Assembly (NCBI RefSeq): GCF_044597725.1
Contig: NZ_CP139003.1
Coordinates: 372,001 to 436,000, forward strand
From: Bermanella sp044597725
GTDB taxonomy: Bacteria > Pseudomonadota > Gammaproteobacteria > Pseudomonadales > Oceanobacteraceae
Length of the DNA: 64,000 bases
Direction: 5' to 3'
Shown here: in pieces, positions 35,088 through 44,918 of the stretch
Position numbering within the stretch: the first letter of the stretch is position 1
How the letters are laid out: every line of letters begins with the position of its first letter
Made by a program: the position numbers and the translations under genes
Notes under the pieces: model-generated
Database searches by the model: none
What the model was told of the DNA's origin: nothing
The model's input: the letters and a program-made list of their open reading frames with translations, nothing else

Positions 35088-36560
35088 ATGAATAAGAATA
35101 GTATTTTAATTAACGGTCAATGGCTTGTAGGCGAAGGCATCGAATTTCGTTCACTTAATCCAATTGACAATCAAGCGGTTTGGGAAAAACAAGGCGCTAG
35201 TGCCGAACAAGTAAAGCAAGCTGTAGATGCAGCGCGGGCCGCACAAACTCAATGGGCTTTAACACCGTTAGCAAATCGCATTGAGATTCTTCAGCGCTTT
35301 GCCGAATTGTTAAAAGAGAATCAAGCGGAACTAGCAGGTCTTATTAGTGCCGAAACTGGCAAGCCCGATTGGGAAGCATTGACAGAAGTTTCTGCCATGG
35401 CCAATAAAGTGGCTATTAGTATTGCAGCACAAGAAAAACGTGCCAGTGTGCAAAATGGTTATCAAGGCAGCAATGAAAATCTTAGCCTTACCCATCGCCC
35501 TCATGGCGTTATGGCCGTTTATGGCCCGTATAATTTCCCGGGACATTTGCCTAACGGTCATATTGTTCCTGCATTATTGGCGGGCAATACCATTGTTTTC
35601 AAACCCAGCGAAGAAACGCCAGCAGTGGCAGAAAAAACCGTTGAATTATGGCAGCAAGCAGGCTTACCAGATGGTGTTATTAACCTAGTACAGGGCGCCA
35701 AAGAAGTAGGTATTGCCTTAGGTCAGCAAGATATTGATGGATTATTATTCACGGGTTCATCAACCACAGGGAAAATACTGCACAAGCAATTTGCAGGTAA
35801 GCCAGAAGTGCTATTGGCGCTTGAAATGGGCGGTAACAACCCAGTTATTGTTGATAAAAATATTCAAACTGAAAATGCCATCAACGTTATTTTACAAAGT
35901 GCGTTTTTAAGTGCAGGGCAACGTTGTACCTGTGCCCGTCGATTAATTGTTGTCGAAAATGAAAATAGTGAGCAACTGATTAATGGTTTAGTTGAAAAAG
36001 CAGCACGATTAATTGCCGACAAGCCTGATGCACAGCCAGAACCATTTATGGGCCCAGTGATTAATGCACACACAAAACAAGCTCTGCTTGATGCACAAGA
36101 CAACCTAACAAAATTAGGTGGCGAAGCATTGCTTAAGATGCAAAGTGTTGATGAAACCAGCAATTTATTGAGCCCAGGTATTATCGATATGACCGATGCA
36201 GCGAATGTACCTGACGAAGAATGGTTTGGACCCTTGCTGCAAGTTTATCGTGTGGCCACTTTCGAAGATGCCATTATGCTTGCCAACAATACCCGATACG
36301 GGTTGGCCGCAGGTTTGATTAGTGATGATCAAGTTCATCAAAACCAGTTTGTAAATACTATTCGAGCAGGTGTTGTAAGTATTAACCAGCCCACCGCCGG
36401 AGCATCAAGCGAGCTACCATTTGGTGGTGTTGGTCTAAGCGGGAATCACCGCGCCAGTGCTTATTATGCGGCCGACTATTGTGCATGGCCGCAAGCCCTT
36501 ACAACAGGTGCAGCAACAGAAGCATTACCACAAGAATTAAGCCGAGGATTACGCAAATGA
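35088..36560 (+). CDS. astD: succinylglutamate-semialdehyde dehydrogenase AstD
   Basis: NAD-dependent aldehyde dehydrogenase of the AST pathway, 490 residues. The general base Glu is in LALEMGGNN (near 247) and the nucleophile Cys in SAGQRCTC (near 280). The start after GAAGGAG gives MNKNSILINGQW. The stop overlaps the astB ATG (ATGA), indicating translational coupling. Confidence 0.95.
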   Translation: MNKNSILINGQWLVGEGIEFRSLNPIDNQAVWEKQGASAEQVKQAVDAARAAQTQWALTPLANRIEILQRFAELLKENQAELAGLISAETGKPDWEALTEVSAMANKVAISIAAQEKRASVQNGYQGSNENLSLTHRPHGVMAVYGPYNFPGHLPNGHIVPALLAGNTIVFKPSEETPAVAEKTVELWQQAGLPDGVINLVQGAKEVGIALGQQDIDGLLFTGSSTTGKILHKQFAGKPEVLLALEMGGNNPVIVDKNIQTENAINVILQSAFLSAGQRCTCARRLIVVENENSEQLINGLVEKAARLIADKPDAQPEPFMGPVINAHTKQALLDAQDNLTKLGGEALLKMQSVDETSNLLSPGIIDMTDAANVPDEEWFGPLLQVYRVATFEDAIMLANNTRYGLAAGLISDDQVHQNQFVNTIRAGVVSINQPTAGASSELPFGGVGLSGNHRASAYYAADYCAWPQALTTGAATEALPQELSRGLRK

Positions 36561-37897
36561 GTTATGAAGTAAACTTTGACGGGCTAATTGGCCCTAACCA
36601 TAATTACTCGGGTCTAGCATTTGGTAACTTAGCCTCTAGCCGCAATGCTAAAAATACTTCAAGCCCTAAGCAAGCAGCGTTGCAAGGTCTTGAAAAAATG
36701 CGCACCTTACTTCGCTTGGGTTATAAGCAAGGTTTTATGCTTCCACAAGAGCGCCCAGACCTATCGGTATTACGGGAAATTGGTTTTACCGGTAACGATG
36801 CAGAGGTTTTAAACGCAGTATCTAAACAAGCACCGCATTTGCTTTCTATGGTGTATAGCGCGTCTAGCATGTGGGCAGCGAACGCAGCAACGGTTACGCC
36901 TAGCCATGACAGCGCTGATGGTAAAGTTCACTTTACACCAGCAAACTTGCTTACGACCAGTCATCGTGCAATTGAGCACGAGCAAACCCAGCGTTGCTTA
37001 GAAGCAATGTTTAATGACAAAAGTGTTTTCTCTGTACATCCAGCGTTGCCATCTATTAATCGTTTTGCTGACGAAGGTGCGGCAAACCATACTCGCCTGT
37101 GTAAAGACTATGAAACCCAAGGCGTTGGCTTGTTTGTTTATGGTCGTGATGATCAAACAGATCTTAATGCATTGCGTTTCCCAGCACGCCAAACATTAGA
37201 TGCAAGTAAAGGTATTGCACGCCAGCATACACTGCCAGAAGAACGTGCGGTTTACCTACAGCAAAGTGCTGTGGCAATTAACGCTGGTGCTTTCCACAAC
37301 GACGTAGTGGCCGTGGGTAACGGGCCTGTGTTGTTTTATCACCAAGATGCTTATGAAGCGCAATCACAAGAAGCTGCATTTGCTCAATTAGATAAACTAG
37401 TTGAAGGTTTCCGTCCAATCGAAGTACCAAGAGATAAAGTAACCCTTGATGATGCAATCACAAGCTACTTGTTTAATAGTCAATTAGTTGCCAGTGCCGA
37501 AGGGTCAATGGACGAACTGCGTTTGATTGCACCTACTGAGTGTCGTGACAACGATAACGTTCGTACTTATTTAGAAGCATTGACTGCCGACACAACACAG
37601 CCTATTCGTCATGTTGAATTTGTGGATGTACGTCAAAGCATGAGTAACGGCGGTGGCCCTGCCTGTTTGCGTCTACGCGTTGCATTAACCGAAGATGAAT
37701 TAAGTAAGGTTAACCCAGCCTTTTTATTGGATGATGCGAAAATTGATGCTCTTAAAGAAGCGGTAGAAAAGCATTATCGGGAAGAGCTAAACCCAGAAGA
37801 TCTATTTGACCCAGCATTCATTAAAGAATGCCAAGACGCGTTGGATGCCTTAACGCAAGTTATAGGAATCAAACCGTTTTACGACTTTCAGCGCTAA
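36557..37897 (+). CDS. astB: N-succinylarginine dihydrolase AstB
   Basis: Second AST enzyme, converting succinylarginine to succinylornithine, CO2 and two ammonia; 446 residues. The N-terminus YEVNFDGLIGPNHNYSGLA and the catalytic Cys in NGGGPACLRLRV (near 369) are diagnostic. The start is set at the ATG overlapping the astD stop; the frame extends upstream inside astD but without support. No astC or astE follows, so later steps must be encoded elsewhere. Confidence 0.96.
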   Translation: MSYEVNFDGLIGPNHNYSGLAFGNLASSRNAKNTSSPKQAALQGLEKMRTLLRLGYKQGFMLPQERPDLSVLREIGFTGNDAEVLNAVSKQAPHLLSMVYSASSMWAANAATVTPSHDSADGKVHFTPANLLTTSHRAIEHEQTQRCLEAMFNDKSVFSVHPALPSINRFADEGAANHTRLCKDYETQGVGLFVYGRDDQTDLNALRFPARQTLDASKGIARQHTLPEERAVYLQQSAVAINAGAFHNDVVAVGNGPVLFYHQDAYEAQSQEAAFAQLDKLVEGFRPIEVPRDKVTLDDAITSYLFNSQLVASAEGSMDELRLIAPTECRDNDNVRTYLEALTADTTQPIRHVEFVDVRQSMSNGGGPACLRLRVALTEDELSKVNPAFLLDDAKIDALKEAVEKHYREELNPEDLFDPAFIKECQDALDALTQVIGIKPFYDFQR

Positions 37898-37960
37898 AAA
37901 TAATAAACCCGTTGCCTAGCACCTGCTAGGTGACACCCCAAAAGCAGAGAGCAAAAAGAG

Positions 37961-39343
37961 ATGGACGTACGCACCGAGAGCGATTCGTTAGGCACCAAAC
38001 AAATTGGCAGCCATAGTTATTATGGTATTCAAACCCAACGTGCAGTGGAAAACTTTTCGATTACCGATATTCCCCTGAGTATCGACCCCGAAATGGTGGT
38101 CGCCTTAGCCATGGTTAAAAAAGCGTGCGCGCTAACAAACTGTGACTTATCGGTGTTACCCAAAGAAAAAACCGACGCCATTGTTGCTGCATGTGATGAA
38201 ATTATTGCCGGAAAATTCCACCAAGAATTTGTGGTAGATGTCATTCAAGGCGGCGCAGGTACATCGGCCAATATGAACGCCAACGAAGTGATTGCCAATC
38301 GTGCGTTAGAAATTATGGGTTACAGTAAAGGGCATTACCAGCACCTGCATCCCAATAACGACGTTAACTGCTCGCAGTCGACTAATGATGTCTATCCCTC
38401 TGCTTTGCGCTTGGCATTGTATAACAAAAGCCAAGACCTAATAGCAGCCCTTGAAGAACTAGTGCAAGCATTTGGTGCCAAGGCCGAAGCATTTAAAGAT
38501 ATTTATAAAATTGGTCGTACTCAATTGCAGGATGCCGTACCTATGACCTTGGGTATGGAATTTGGCGCATTTGCCACGGCCATTGCTGAAGACATTGTAC
38601 AAATTAAGCATACCGCCCACCTTTTGCTGGATACCAACCTAGGCGCCACAGCCATTGGTACAGGTATCAATACGCCTAAAGGCTACAACAAAAAAGTAAT
38701 TGAGCATTTACAAGAAGTGAGCGGAGTACCGGTACGTGCAGCGGAAAACCTAATTGAAGCAACGTGGGATACCGGCGATTTTGTGCAATTAAGCGGTACA
38801 CTAAAACGCTATGCAACCAAAATTAGTAAAATTTGTAACGACTTGCGTCTGTTAAGCTCGGGCCCATTGTGTGGCTTGGGTGAAATTAATTTACCCAAGA
38901 TGCAGCCTGGTTCATCTATTATGCCGGGTAAAGTTAACCCAGTTATTCCAGAAGTGATGAACCAAATTTGCTACGACGTGATCGGTAAAGACGTCACCGT
39001 ATCCATGGCGTCTGAAGGTGGTCAAATGCAGCTTAACGCGTTTGAACCCGTAATCGCTAACTGCTTATTTTTATCCTTAGGCATGCTAACCCGTGGTTCT
39101 CGTATCTTGCGTGAGAAATGTATTCAAGGCATTACCGCCAACCGCGACAAGTGTGAAGAGTATTTAGATAAATCAGTCGGTATTGTTACCGCGTTAAACC
39201 CAATTTTGGGTTATGAAGTAACCTCTGCGTTAGCGCAAGAAGCGGTAGCGGAAGGTAAATCGATTAAGCGATTAGTAATTGAAAAAGAACTTTTGCCGGC
39301 AGAGCAAGTTGATGCTTTGCTGCAAAGTGCGATGGGACAATAA
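37961..39343 (+). CDS. aspA: aspartate ammonia-lyase (aspartase)
   Basis: Class II fumarase/aspartase-family enzyme, 460 residues, splitting aspartate to fumarate and ammonium. The signature GSSIMPGKVNPVIPEVMNQ (near 316-334) has PVIPE, as in aspartases, where fumarases have PTQ. It follows astB by 63 bases with a small palindrome (CCTAGCACCTGCTAGG, 37915-37930) in the gap. With ald and astADB it makes a cluster that releases ammonium from amino acids. Fumarase activity cannot be fully excluded. Confidence 0.92.
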   Translation: MDVRTESDSLGTKQIGSHSYYGIQTQRAVENFSITDIPLSIDPEMVVALAMVKKACALTNCDLSVLPKEKTDAIVAACDEIIAGKFHQEFVVDVIQGGAGTSANMNANEVIANRALEIMGYSKGHYQHLHPNNDVNCSQSTNDVYPSALRLALYNKSQDLIAALEELVQAFGAKAEAFKDIYKIGRTQLQDAVPMTLGMEFGAFATAIAEDIVQIKHTAHLLLDTNLGATAIGTGINTPKGYNKKVIEHLQEVSGVPVRAAENLIEATWDTGDFVQLSGTLKRYATKISKICNDLRLLSSGPLCGLGEINLPKMQPGSSIMPGKVNPVIPEVMNQICYDVIGKDVTVSMASEGGQMQLNAFEPVIANCLFLSLGMLTRGSRILREKCIQGITANRDKCEEYLDKSVGIVTALNPILGYEVTSALAQEAVAEGKSIKRLVIEKELLPAEQVDALLQSAMGQ

Positions 39344-39495
39344 ACGAAATCTTTTTAGGCATCTAAAAAGGTTTGCCTCCCGTTTTTGTTTCATTGTGGT
39401 CGTTGTTTCTGGCTTTGTTGTGGGTCAGAAGCGAATTGAAATTATTAGGTGGTTGCTCAAAAGGCAATATTTAGTAGTTTCCCGTTAAGTGCTTT

Positions 39496-39529
39496 GCCCA
39501 TGATTGTGATCCAACCATGGGCTTTTTTA
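39496..39529 (+). terminator. intrinsic terminator after aspA
   Basis: GCCCATG (39496-39502) pairs with CATGGGC (39516-39522), followed by six T. An additional CTTTTTAG/CTAAAAAG inverted repeat lies at 39351-39370. Confidence 0.8.
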
Positions 39530-39533
39530 CATG

Positions 39534-40304
39534 TTAGTCTAATTCGTACTCTATGATGGTAGCTGCATATTGGCCGCCCCAGAGGCGATCTCGATCTACC
39601 TTGGCATCAACAATGTACTGGCGTAAGTTCGCTGTACAAATTTGATAGTCCAAACGCCAGCCATTTTGGTTGCGGCGTGCACTTTCTTCATTGGGGAACC
39701 AAGTAAATTGGTTTTCACCAAAATTCGCTTCGCGGAATGCATCAACAAACTCTAATGGCCCCGTTACCTGATCCATAAACGCCTGCTCTTCGGGTAGAAA
39801 ACCAGGTTCCCCTTGATGAGCCTGCCAATCACTTAAATCAATACTTTTATGAGCAACGCCATAATGGCCTGCAAATATAAAATCGCGACGCTTACGCTTG
39901 GTTTTTTGTAAGTGCTCGATAAATTGTTTCTGAAAAGCCAGTTTGTCGTCTAATGAGTTGTGTTCGTCTTCATGTGGAAAAAATACCGAACCAATAGAGA
40001 CTTGATCAAAGTCGGCTTGAACATAACGCCCATAGCGATCACAGGCTTCAAACGCCATGCCCGTCATAATGGCTTTGGGTAATGCTTTAGTAATAACCGC
40101 TACCCCAGAATACTGGTCGGGCTCGGCATCGAAGAAATAGGCATTGTAGCCTTCGGGGTACAATACATCATCGCTTAGCTCATACTCTTTAGCTTTGAGG
40201 TTTTGTACGCACACAACATCGGCGTCGTGCTGGGCAATCCAGTCATAAAAACCGTCTTTGACTGCGGCTTCAAGTCCGTCTACTTGTACATTAATAACCT
40301 TCAT
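39534..40304 (-). CDS. crc: catabolite repression control protein Crc
   Basis: Exonuclease III-fold protein of 256 residues that has lost its catalytic site. Compared with ExoIII, the metal-binding Glu is Asn (CVQNLK), GDFN has become GHYG and the final SDH is GQY. ACDRYGRYVQADFDQVSIG and the position beside pyrE match Pseudomonas Crc, which acts with Hfq to block translation of catabolic mRNAs carrying A-rich motifs. The start is the Met of MKVINVQVDG after AGGGA; a longer frame to 40406 is unsupported. Annotation pipelines may call this an active exodeoxyribonuclease III. Confidence 0.88.
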   Translation of the reverse strand: MKVINVQVDGLEAAVKDGFYDWIAQHDADVVCVQNLKAKEYELSDDVLYPEGYNAYFFDAEPDQYSGVAVITKALPKAIMTGMAFEACDRYGRYVQADFDQVSIGSVFFPHEDEHNSLDDKLAFQKQFIEHLQKTKRKRRDFIFAGHYGVAHKSIDLSDWQAHQGEPGFLPEEQAFMDQVTGPLEFVDAFREANFGENQFTWFPNEESARRNQNGWRLDYQICTANLRQYIVDAKVDRDRLWGGQYAATIIEYELD

Positions 40305-40575
40305 ACAGGGTCCCTGTGTTGCGAGGCGGCAATGATACTCAGTTTTTAGTTGAGGGACAGCTCTAAAACAGATTTTTTCAGCTGACAGCCCAACCAAGAT
40401 GGGCACACCTATGGCAAATTTTTACTTTTATTGTGTTTGGGTGATGGGAATTATAGTCACAGCAGGTAAAATACCCGAGCTTAACCGCGCCAATCGACCG
40501 CAATTATATGAAATTGGCCAGTTTTATCCAACGTTAAGCGCCCCACCTATTCTAGTTTAGACAATGGAGCCGCAT

Positions 40576-41220
40576 ATGCAGGACTATCAAAAAGCATTTA
40601 TAGAGTTTGCCACCGAGCAAGGTGTTCTCAAATTTGGTGAGTTCCAACTAAAAAGCGGCCGTATTAGCCCCTACTTTTTTAATGCAGGCCTGTTTAATAG
40701 CGGTAAAGCCATGGCGCAATTAGCGAAAAGCTATGCCAATGCCATCGTCGACGCGGGTTTAGAGATGGACGTTTTATTCGGCCCTGCCTATAAAGGCATT
40801 CCTTTAGCGGCCACCACCGCCATGGCCCTATCTCAAGAATTTAACCGCGACACCCCTTACACCTTTAACCGTAAAGAAAAGAAAGACCACGGCGAAGGCG
40901 GCAGCTTAGTAGGCGCACCGTTAGAGGGAAACATCCTCATCATTGACGACGTCATGACCGCGGGTACTGCGATCCGTGAAAGCATTGACCTAATGAAAGC
41001 ACAACCCAATGCCAAACCCGCTGGCGTGATCATCGCCATTGACCGCCAAGAGCGCGGTAAAGGTGAGCTAAGCGCCACACAAGAAGTAGCCAAAGACTAT
41101 GGCATCCCGGTTATTAGTATTGTGAAGCTTGAACAGATTATTGAATACGTGAGCCAGAAAGAAGAATTCAAACAGCACTTGCCAGCGATTCAGGCGTACC
41201 GTGATCAATACGGGGTGTAA
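40576..41220 (+). CDS. pyrE: orotate phosphoribosyltransferase
   Basis: Pyrimidine biosynthesis enzyme, 214 residues, making OMP from orotate and PRPP. The PRPP loop ILIIDDVMTAGTA lies near 120-132, and the catalytic loop with KDHGEGG is present. The start is the ATG five bases after GGAG; an in-frame ATG four codons earlier has no ribosome site. It is divergent from crc with 271 bases between, as in Pseudomonas. Confidence 0.97.
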   Translation: MQDYQKAFIEFATEQGVLKFGEFQLKSGRISPYFFNAGLFNSGKAMAQLAKSYANAIVDAGLEMDVLFGPAYKGIPLAATTAMALSQEFNRDTPYTFNRKEKKDHGEGGSLVGAPLEGNILIIDDVMTAGTAIRESIDLMKAQPNAKPAGVIIAIDRQERGKGELSATQEVAKDYGIPVISIVKLEQIIEYVSQKEEFKQHLPAIQAYRDQYGV

Positions 41221-41243
41221 TGCTTAGCTAGTCGTTGAAAGTA

Positions 41244-41281
41244 AAAAAGCCGCTAAATGGAAGTGATTAAGCGGCTTTATC
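41244..41281. terminator. bidirectional terminator between pyrE and rep
   Basis: AAAGCCGCT (41246-41254) pairs with AGCGGCTTT (41270-41278). The A-run on the left gives a good minus-strand U-tract for rep; the plus-strand tract for pyrE is short. Confidence 0.78.
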
Positions 41282-41332
41282 TCGGTGAATATTTTAGGGT
41301 TAGTATTTGAGAGCGACTTATTAGAGGTGCCC

Positions 41333-43357
41333 TTAGGTATTCATCAAATTCTTAAGACTCGCCAAGGCATTTTCCCCTCGTACTTTTTTCTGCTCTTGGC
41401 TGGTTTCACCAAAGCCTTCCCATTCTACGTCGTCTTTAGGTAGTTCTTCTAAAAAACGACTGGGCGTGGGTTCTAGTTGCTCGCCATATTGTTTACGTTT
41501 TGCGGTAAGGGTTAAGGTTAAGTTTTGCTTCGCGCGGGTAATGCCCACATACATTAAGCGGCGCTCTTCTTCGATGGTTTCCGCTTCGATGCTATTGCGG
41601 TGGGGTAAGATTTCTTCTTCCAACCCCATAATCCATACGTAAGGAAACTCCAAACCTTTACTGGCATGTAAGGTCATGAGCTGTACTTGGTCTAGCTCGT
41701 CTTCTTGTTCTTGTTGTTCTAACATGTCGCGCAATACCAACTTGGCAACGGCATCTTCAATATCGATTTCATCGCCGTTTTCTTCTGCTTTGTCCATCAT
41801 GCGTTGAATGTTATCAATTAAGAACCATACGTTTTTCATGCGCGCTTCGGCTTGATTAGGCGTATTACTGGTTTGATGTAGCCATGCTTCATAATCAATG
41901 TCGTAAACCAGTTCTTTAATGCTTTGCACTGGGTCTTCGGTAAAGCAGCGTTTGGTGGTATTGCTTACCCAATTGCCAAAGCGTTGCAGTTTATCTAGCG
42001 CTAATGGGCTTAAGTGTTGCTCCAAGCCCATTTCGGTCACAGCGGTTAACAAACTAATGTGACGTTTACCGGAGTACTCAGTTAGTTTTTCTAACGTGCT
42101 TGGGCCAATTTGCCGACGCGGTACATTTATAATGCGCAAAAATGCGGCATCATCTGTTGGGTTAACAATGAGTTTTAAGTAACTCATGATGTCTTTGATT
42201 TCACTTTTGGCAAAAAACGATTGGCTACCGCTTAGCTTGTATGGAATTTGATACTGCTGCATTTTCATTTCCATCAAGCGTGCTTGATGGTTACCGCGGA
42301 ATAATACAGCATAGTCTCGATACTTACCGTTGTGGCGTAAGCGATGCTCAATAATTTCTGTGGCAATACGCTCCGCTTCGTTGTCTTCGTTTTTGCACTT
42401 CACGATGCGAATAGCATCGCCATAGCCTTTATCCGACCACAGGGTTTTAACAAATTCGTGTTCGTTATTACTAATAACTTGGTTGGCGGCGTTAAGGATT
42501 AAACCAGTAGAGCGGTAGTTTTGCTCAAGCATTACCACTTTTAAATTTGGGAAGTCGTTTTTAAGCAAGGATAGATTTTCCGGTCGCGCCCCGCGCCATG
42601 CATAAATACTTTGGTCGTCATCCCCTACCACGGTAAATTTACCATGTAGCCCGACTAGCATTTTAACCAATTCGTACTGGCTGGTATTGGTATCTTGATA
42701 CTCATCCACCAACAGGTAGCGGGTATTTTTTTGCCACCGTTCACGGACTTCTTGATTGGTTTGAAATAATACAGTGGGAATGCGAATAAGGTCATCAAAG
42801 TCCACTGCGTTGTACGCTTTAAGCGATCGGTCGTAGGCGGCATAGGTCTGTGCAATCAATACTTCTTGTGCACTGTTGGCCAAGGCTATGGCTTGCTCGG
42901 GTTCAATAAGGTCGTTTTTAAGGGAGCCAATTGCGCGCTGCACCATGTCGACCATATCGCCATCGGCATCATGCTCGCGGTGCATAATGTCTTTAAGCAA
43001 TGACTTGGTATCACCATCGTCGAAAATAGAAAAACCCGGGCGAATGCCCAAGTGCTTACATTCTTTGCGAATAATATTGAGGCCCAGGTTATGGAAAGTA
43101 GAAACCGTTAGACCATTGGTGGCCTTGCCTTGTACCAGCTTGCCCACCCGCTCTTTCATCTCTTTGGCGGCCTTGTTGGTAAAGGTCACCGCCATAATAT
43201 TGCGGGCCGGCATGCCACATTGCTCAATAAGGTAGGCAATTTTGGTGGTAATTACACTGGTCTTTCCTGAGCCTGCCCCGGCCAATACCAGCAGAGGGCC
43301 ATCTATATGGAGAACGGATTCTTTCTGTCTGGGGTTTAAGTGATTCACAAGGCTCAA
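41333..43357 (-). CDS. rep: ATP-dependent DNA helicase Rep
   Basis: Superfamily 1A 3'-5' helicase that helps replication forks pass obstacles, 674 residues. Walker A AGAGSGKTS (26-34), VDEYQDTN, GDDDQSIYAWRGA, QNYRST and the C-terminal LMTLHASKGLEFP and VGITRAK motifs are intact. The start appears to be TTG at 43357 without a clear ribosome site; a GTG nine bases inside is an alternative. Its 5' flank borders the AT-rich insert. Confidence 0.95.
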   Translation of the reverse strand: MSLVNHLNPRQKESVLHIDGPLLVLAGAGSGKTSVITTKIAYLIEQCGMPARNIMAVTFTNKAAKEMKERVGKLVQGKATNGLTVSTFHNLGLNIIRKECKHLGIRPGFSIFDDGDTKSLLKDIMHREHDADGDMVDMVQRAIGSLKNDLIEPEQAIALANSAQEVLIAQTYAAYDRSLKAYNAVDFDDLIRIPTVLFQTNQEVRERWQKNTRYLLVDEYQDTNTSQYELVKMLVGLHGKFTVVGDDDQSIYAWRGARPENLSLLKNDFPNLKVVMLEQNYRSTGLILNAANQVISNNEHEFVKTLWSDKGYGDAIRIVKCKNEDNEAERIATEIIEHRLRHNGKYRDYAVLFRGNHQARLMEMKMQQYQIPYKLSGSQSFFAKSEIKDIMSYLKLIVNPTDDAAFLRIINVPRRQIGPSTLEKLTEYSGKRHISLLTAVTEMGLEQHLSPLALDKLQRFGNWVSNTTKRCFTEDPVQSIKELVYDIDYEAWLHQTSNTPNQAEARMKNVWFLIDNIQRMMDKAEENGDEIDIEDAVAKLVLRDMLEQQEQEDELDQVQLMTLHASKGLEFPYVWIMGLEEEILPHRNSIEAETIEEERRLMYVGITRAKQNLTLTLTAKRKQYGEQLEPTPSRFLEELPKDDVEWEGFGETSQEQKKVRGENALASLKNLMNT

Positions 43358-43620
43358 TTCTGTTGGAACTACGAGCCGCTAGATTACCAAAAAAGCGCCC
43401 GCATGATTAGCATTGACATGAGGATAATTTGCTAATTTATGTTTCCACGGGCATTGGAATGGTGAACATTCTCCATAAACAAGCCTGCAACAGCCGTCAA
43501 CAAGCTACTGTGGTGCCTAAACTGCACTCTTATATACGGGATTGTTTCATTAAATTAGCTAATAGAAGCCAGGAACATGCCGATATAGGGTTGTACGAAG
43601 TAATATGTAGCCGATAAAAA

Positions 43621-44790
43621 ATGATGGATAGCTATTACAATGTGTTTACATCTAAATCACTGACCTTTAATTCTCAGGATGCACAGTCTTTTGCGCTATC
43701 AAGCGAGGATAGAGCGAGCCTTAGAGATGATATAACTAAATCTTCTCAACAGAATACCTCTGGCATAAAAATATCTATTTCAAATGAAGCTACAAAACTT
43801 AGCGAAGCTCCTTTAATTGAAAAAACAGACGAAAATCGTGTTTTTGAACCATTACCAGGCGTAATGGTTAAAGAAGAATCCATATCTTATCTGAATGGAT
43901 ATGAGGATATGGATAAAAGAATCAGTATGGTAGAGGTTCTTAATACCGATACCCCTCTAGCATCTAACTCATTGAGTAATTTGCTCCAAGATTTTGAAAA
44001 ACAAGATATTAGCTTATCAAATATCTTAAGTAATTCAGGTGTCTTAGAGGACGACGGTAAGGAGGTTAAGGTAAATGGTCGTGTAGAAATTGGTAGCTTA
44101 AGAGGAGGAGATTTCTTATTTGATGATAATGGAAATATTCTGGCTCAAAAATTTACTGGTTCGATTAGAAGAATAAGCAACGAAACTCAAAGTGTTTATA
44201 AGGTAACGACTGAAAGTGGTAATAAAATAAGTATAGAATTAAATGTGGAAGATAGAATAAATATCACGGGTTCTAATGGCATGGCTCGCGATATTAATAT
44301 TAGCTATAAATCATCTAAAGAGTTAACCGAAGAAGAAACGACTGCTTTGAGAACTATATTAAATGAGCTAGGAAAAATTAGCACTAATTTCCAAAGTGAA
44401 ACCAGTATTAGTTCAAATCAGCTTAAATCGCTGTCAGATAGCTTATTAGAATCGGATTCAGTAATTAAATCTTTTGACGGGAACTTGAATTTTGAGGTTG
44501 GTGGATTTCAACGAAAGATCAACTTATCTAGTACTAATGAAAGTCCTTTATCGGTTTCAACCACAGAAAGCGGAATGAAAGACAAGTATGAAAGCTCTGT
44601 TATAAATAATGGATTTATAAGGTCTAAGATGGGTGATATATCAACCACCGCTGAGTATGAAAAAAATAACAGGTTAGTATTAGATATCACACAAGATAAA
44701 ACCGATGTATATATTCCAGCAGTATCCGATAAAAATCGAAGCTTTGATGATTTCGATTCAAAATATATAGCAAGGTTTTTAGAAGAATAG
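43621..44790 (+). CDS. hypothetical protein of the AT-rich insert
   Basis: A 389-residue protein I do not recognise. It has no signal peptide or membrane segment and is very rich in Ser, Asn, Glu and Ile. The middle (about 165-240) is predicted beta-rich (VYKVTTESGNKISIELNVED), followed by an acidic helix ELTEEETTALRTILNELG near 250. Two ATG codons (43621, 43624) are possible starts; no ribosome site is seen. The DNA is visibly more AT-rich than the flanking rep and comM genes, suggesting transfer. It heads a same-strand series of exported proteins. Confidence 0.62.
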   Translation: MMDSYYNVFTSKSLTFNSQDAQSFALSSEDRASLRDDITKSSQQNTSGIKISISNEATKLSEAPLIEKTDENRVFEPLPGVMVKEESISYLNGYEDMDKRISMVEVLNTDTPLASNSLSNLLQDFEKQDISLSNILSNSGVLEDDGKEVKVNGRVEIGSLRGGDFLFDDNGNILAQKFTGSIRRISNETQSVYKVTTESGNKISIELNVEDRINITGSNGMARDINISYKSSKELTEEETTALRTILNELGKISTNFQSETSISSNQLKSLSDSLLESDSVIKSFDGNLNFEVGGFQRKINLSSTNESPLSVSTTESGMKDKYESSVINNGFIRSKMGDISTTAEYEKNNRLVLDITQDKTDVYIPAVSDKNRSFDDFDSKYIARFLEE

Positions 44791-44918
44791 AATAAAAATG
44801 TATGACTCGTAACAAATTATTTTATTACACGTCAGTTAAATTCAGCCAACTTTCTTATTTACGCACAACCTATACAACTATATTCTTTGAAGAGGATTAT
44901 CTACCTAAGGAGAGGGTT

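Noticed and set aside
39279..39488. 69-codon frame overlapping the end of aspA
   Set aside because: Begins inside aspA in another frame and runs into its 3' region.
39534..40406. Active exodeoxyribonuclease III
   Set aside because: Catalytic Glu, Asp, Asn and His positions are replaced; sequence and position fit Crc, and the extra N-terminal codons lack support.
43429..43617. 62-codon plus-strand frame before the AT-rich insert
   Set aside because: No ribosome site or protein pattern; probably the promoter region of rep and of the insert.
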